The notes beneath the pieces were generated by a model that did no database searches, was not told the origin of the DNA, and saw only the letters and a program-made list of their open reading frames with translations. The position numbers were made by a program, and so were the translations under genes. DNA of 64,000 nucleotides from the NCBI GenBank assembly GCA_902470905.1, contig CABRIC010000001.1, forward strand, positions 1 through 64,000, in the 5' to 3' direction. Positions 61,756 through 64,000 of the stretch are shown here, in pieces. The stretch is from an uncultured Collinsella sp. (lineage in GTDB: Bacteria > Actinomycetota > Coriobacteriia > Coriobacteriales > Coriobacteriaceae). Each line of letters begins with the position of its first letter. Positions within the stretch are counted from its first letter, which is position 1.

Positions 61756-62721
61756 CTACGAACGACGCGGCTCGGGAACCACGAGCCTATCGGGGCTCGC
61801 GCCCTCGGCATCCATCAGGCTCACGTAGCGAATCGACGGATCCCCATACATCGCGTAGTAATAATTGCCCGTGCGCGCGCTAAAGCATCCGGTGTAGATA
61901 GTCTTCTCGAACTTGCCATCGCCCATCCTGGACGCCCCCTCGATCATCACCACGCCCTCGAGCGAGCGGAACATGCGAACGACGTTTTCGGTCTCGCTCT
62001 CCTTTTGCGGGTAATTGGCATTGAGGTACGCCGCCTTTACAAAACGGCTCGGCGAATAGCAATCGCCCGGAATGCCGCGCATGCCGGCACCGGCTCCATA
62101 GGGCTTGAGCTCGGCGCCACGCCATGTCGCCGTCTGCGGAAAATCGCTTGTGGCGGTGATATAGGTGCGCAGGTTTTCCATGTGCCACGGGAAGGTCGGC
62201 TGGTTGGCAAGGGTGTCGACCGGATCGTCGTATACATGCAGGCCGTCAGCCATCATCTCGACCACGATGCTGCGCTGGCTGTCGCCGATAATCCAATGGA
62301 GCAGCGACACGCCCAGCCCCTCTCCGGCAGATTTGGCGACAATCACCGTGTCGCGCAGCGCGGCCTCGACCTCATCGACCGTCGAGAACGTCGCTGCCAC
62401 CCACAGGGGAAACTCATAGGCCGCGATATTGGTCTTGCCGTCGACAGGGTCCTCGGCATACTCGGCATAACCCGGGAAATTGAGACCCGCCACGGCGAGG
62501 CCCGCATCGTTGCCGCAATCGAAGAACATAGGGTAGTTCTTGTAATCGATGCACATACCGATCACCGCGTGCGCCGCTGTCGCGTCGTCGATAAACGAAT
62601 ACGGAATGTGAAACCCGCGCGGCATCACGCGAACCTGTTGGCCGTAGTCAAAGCTCCAGTCGAGATTGCGGCCTAGATACATGTGGCCAGAATTATCGGT
62701 AAATCGAATACTCGTACACAT
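61756..62721 (-). CDS. bsh: Choloylglycine hydrolase family protein, probable bile salt hydrolase
   Basis: A 321-residue Ntn-hydrolase. It begins MCTSIRF, so removal of Met exposes the nucleophile Cys2. Other family positions are Arg and Asp in GRNLDWSF, Asn in CGNDAGLAVAGLNFPG, the LANQPTFPWHMENL segment and Arg in SPSRFVKAAYL. It removes glycine or taurine from conjugated bile salts; penicillin acylase-type activity in the same family is an alternative. ATG 62721 follows TAGGAGG. Collinsella is a known carrier of this activity. Confidence 0.9.
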   Translation of the reverse strand: MCTSIRFTDNSGHMYLGRNLDWSFDYGQQVRVMPRGFHIPYSFIDDATAAHAVIGMCIDYKNYPMFFDCGNDAGLAVAGLNFPGYAEYAEDPVDGKTNIAAYEFPLWVAATFSTVDEVEAALRDTVIVAKSAGEGLGVSLLHWIIGDSQRSIVVEMMADGLHVYDDPVDTLANQPTFPWHMENLRTYITATSDFPQTATWRGAELKPYGAGAGMRGIPGDCYSPSRFVKAAYLNANYPQKESETENVVRMFRSLEGVVMIEGASRMGDGKFEKTIYTGCFSARTGNYYYAMYGDPSIRYVSLMDAEGASPDRLVVPEPRRS

Positions 62722-62783
62722 AGCGCCTCCTAGCTTTACGTTCTTGCTAATTTCATTGTCTCCAAACAAAAAGGCGCTAAACA

Positions 62784-62821
62784 CAAAAGCCCGGACATGA
62801 CAACAATGTCACGCCCGGACT
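62784..62821 (-). terminator. Terminator downstream of deformylase-like gene
   Basis: On the minus strand AGTCCGGGCGTGACA pairs fully with TGTCATGTCCGGGCT (three G-U pairs) and is followed by TTTTGT. The G-U pairs only work on the minus strand, so it serves the gene at 62966-63385. Confidence 0.8.
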
Positions 62822-62863
62822 ATTCAAGCAGGATAAACTCAACCAAGTTAACCCCGCAGGTCG

Positions 62864-62970
62864 TCTAAGGGGTCAAAGTGCCGCAGATTGCCACGAAAGA
62901 GGAGCGAAGCGTACTTAAGGTACGCGAGCGACGATTGAGCGGCAAGGTGCGGTGCTTTGGTCCCCTTAGA
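62864..62970. repeat. 107-nt rod-like hairpin element overlapping a stop codon
   Basis: TCTAAGGGG pairs with CCCCTTAGA at the ends. Inner CAAAG/CTTTG, CCGCA/TGCGG and TTGCC/GGCAA pairs are separated by small mismatches, and GCGTAC/GTACGC closes the top. The outer arm includes the TAA stop of the deformylase-like gene. It may be a structured RNA, REP-like repeat or processing signal. Confidence 0.7.
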
Positions 62971-63385
62971 CCAACTTTCCAAGACAGTGATCGATCATAT
63001 GCTGGATCATCTGTGCCTCAAAGCCCGCGTAGTCGCGGCGGCACTCCTTCATCTTGCCGTCGACAATCTGGTCAAAGGCAACCTTGCACTTGATATAGCG
63101 CGTGGACTTGGTGACCTCCTCGTGCGTCAGGCAGCTCTCCTCCATCTTGCTGGCACCCAGGCCAAACACCAGACGGGGGTTGTAGAGTACGTGGGGCTCG
63201 CCGGCATCGTCCAGGTAGACGCAAACCTTCTTGGTAACGCCAATCTGGTTAGCGGCAAGGCAGCCGGCATCGTCGAGCGACTTGATGGTATCGATCAGGT
63301 CCTGAGCAACCGACTCGTCCTCGACGGTCGCAACCTCGCAACGCTGAGACAGGATAGCCTCGTCGCGGCAAAGCTCTTTAATCAT
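62966..63385 (-). CDS. Peptide deformylase-like protein lacking the catalytic glutamate
   Basis: A 139-residue deformylase-fold protein. Motif I is normal in its glutamine (CLAANQIG). Motif II is ESCLTH where EGCLS is expected, keeping the metal-binding Cys. Motif III is QHMIDH where QHEIDH is expected: both His remain but the catalytic Glu is Met. Deformylase activity is therefore doubtful; it may bind nascent chains or metal. ATG 63385 follows GGAGGAA; the ATG at 63397 precedes that site. It is related to, but not a close copy of, the protein at 55232. Confidence 0.82.
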   Translation of the reverse strand: MIKELCRDEAILSQRCEVATVEDESVAQDLIDTIKSLDDAGCLAANQIGVTKKVCVYLDDAGEPHVLYNPRLVFGLGASKMEESCLTHEEVTKSTRYIKCKVAFDQIVDGKMKECRRDYAGFEAQMIQHMIDHCLGKLV

Positions 63386-63577
63386 ACGTTCCTCCATAGG
63401 GGTCGTTGTAACCGCTTAAGTATACGGTACCCACACATTTTCATGCGAAAAATACCGTCCGTCTGCTACAAAGCGCCGAACATCAACATGCGAGGAACAA
63501 CAGCGTCGTAAAGGGGCTATAGTAGTTGAGTTCGTGTCAATCGGCCTAAACTCGGGGCCGAACAAGGAAAGGGTATG

Positions 63578-64000
63578 CATGGACGAACTTTTTCACGTCA
63601 GTGAGCGCAAGTCCACAATCGGGACCGAACTCCGCGCTGGACTGACAACATTCCTGGCGATGGCCTACATCATCGCCGTCAACCCCGCGGTGCTCTCGGG
63701 CGCTGGCATCGATGCGGGAGCGCTCGCCTGCGCCACCTGCCTGGGCGCCGGCATCATGACCATCTGCATGGGCATCTTCGCCAACCGCCCGCTCGCCTGC
63801 GCGTCGGGCTTAGGCGTCAACGCGATGATCGCCGGAATCACCACCACCGTCTGCGGCGGTGACTGGCACGTGGCCATGAGCGTCATCTTCCTTGAGGGCG
63901 TCGTCATCTTGCTGCTCGTGCTTTGTGGCCTGCGCGAAGCCATCATGGACGCCATCCCTGTTGTCCTGCGTCACGCCATCTCGGTGGGTCTGGGCCTGTT
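63578..64000 (+). CDS. NCS2-family purine (adenine/guanine/hypoxanthine) permease, partial
   Basis: The frame is open for 141 codons to the window edge. It starts MDELFHVSERKSTIGTELRA and shows the AzgA/PbuG-type signatures AGLTTFLAMAYIIAVNP and ASGLGVNAMIAG. This group imports purine bases with protons. The C-terminal two thirds are outside. ATG 63578 is preferred over ATG 63574 because AAGGAAAGGG is well placed and the frame matches. Confidence 0.9.

Overview
The window looks like a chromosomal segment of a high-GC, Gram-positive gut anaerobe of the class Coriobacteriia, most likely Collinsella. This is an inference. It rests on GC-rich codon use, strong AGGAGG-type ribosome sites, a bile salt hydrolase, an Etf-linked lactate dehydrogenase, a rubrerythrin and an LAXTG-type surface protein. 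No database search was run. I saw no rRNA, tRNA, CRISPR array or insertion sequence.

Layout. 1-4250 (minus): a branched-chain amino acid ABC operon with two paralogous Tat-type lipoprotein binding proteins, livH, and livM cut by the window edge. 4501-12584: homoserine dehydrogenase, a cation/proton antiporter, the large single-chain purL and an EamA transporter. 12697-13839: a membrane GGDEF gene interrupted by two in-frame amber codons. 14030-16199: a KdgT-type permease and azlCD. 16326-20760: an HD hydrolase, then an FAD lactate-type dehydrogenase with EtfB and a ferredoxin-bearing EtfA, which resembles an electron-confurcating lactate dehydrogenase. 21107-24313: five small plus-strand genes for membrane or exported proteins, one with an LAQTG sorting motif; this cluster is not recognised. 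24432-25148: a DUF554 membrane protein.

25236-30854: a three-gene operon (TerB-domain protein, P-loop ATPase, Lhr-like DEAD/DEAH helicase) matching the Shango antiphage system (sngABC). 30882-37475: a spermidine-synthase-like protein, Elp3, a DUF4097/XRE pair and two methyltransferases, including trmB. 37786-43591: a Ski2/HelY-like helicase, a DUF2130 coiled-coil protein, and a HIRAN / small acidic protein / phosphoesterase group. 43828-43911: a 27-residue hydrophobic peptide like a type I toxin. 44017-46626: an aldehyde dehydrogenase and an iron alcohol dehydrogenase with an in-frame amber stop. 46883-52191: rubrerythrin, an unknown nuclease-like protein, and the PdxR-PdxST vitamin B6 module. 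52547-64000: an RGG-box winged-helix protein, an MFS exporter, two atypical peptide deformylases, an XRE-aminotransferase fusion, a LysR/EamA pair, a Kup potassium transporter, bile salt hydrolase, and a purine permease cut by the window edge.

Structured repeats stand out. A 123-bp element with perfect inverted ends occurs three times (37541, 47575, 48996). Each end carries stop codons in three frames, and two copies supply the stop codons of neighbouring genes. A second hairpin family has related loops (GGGAC-type) on unrelated, complementary stems. A 107-nt rod-like hairpin begins at the stop codon of the second deformylase gene.
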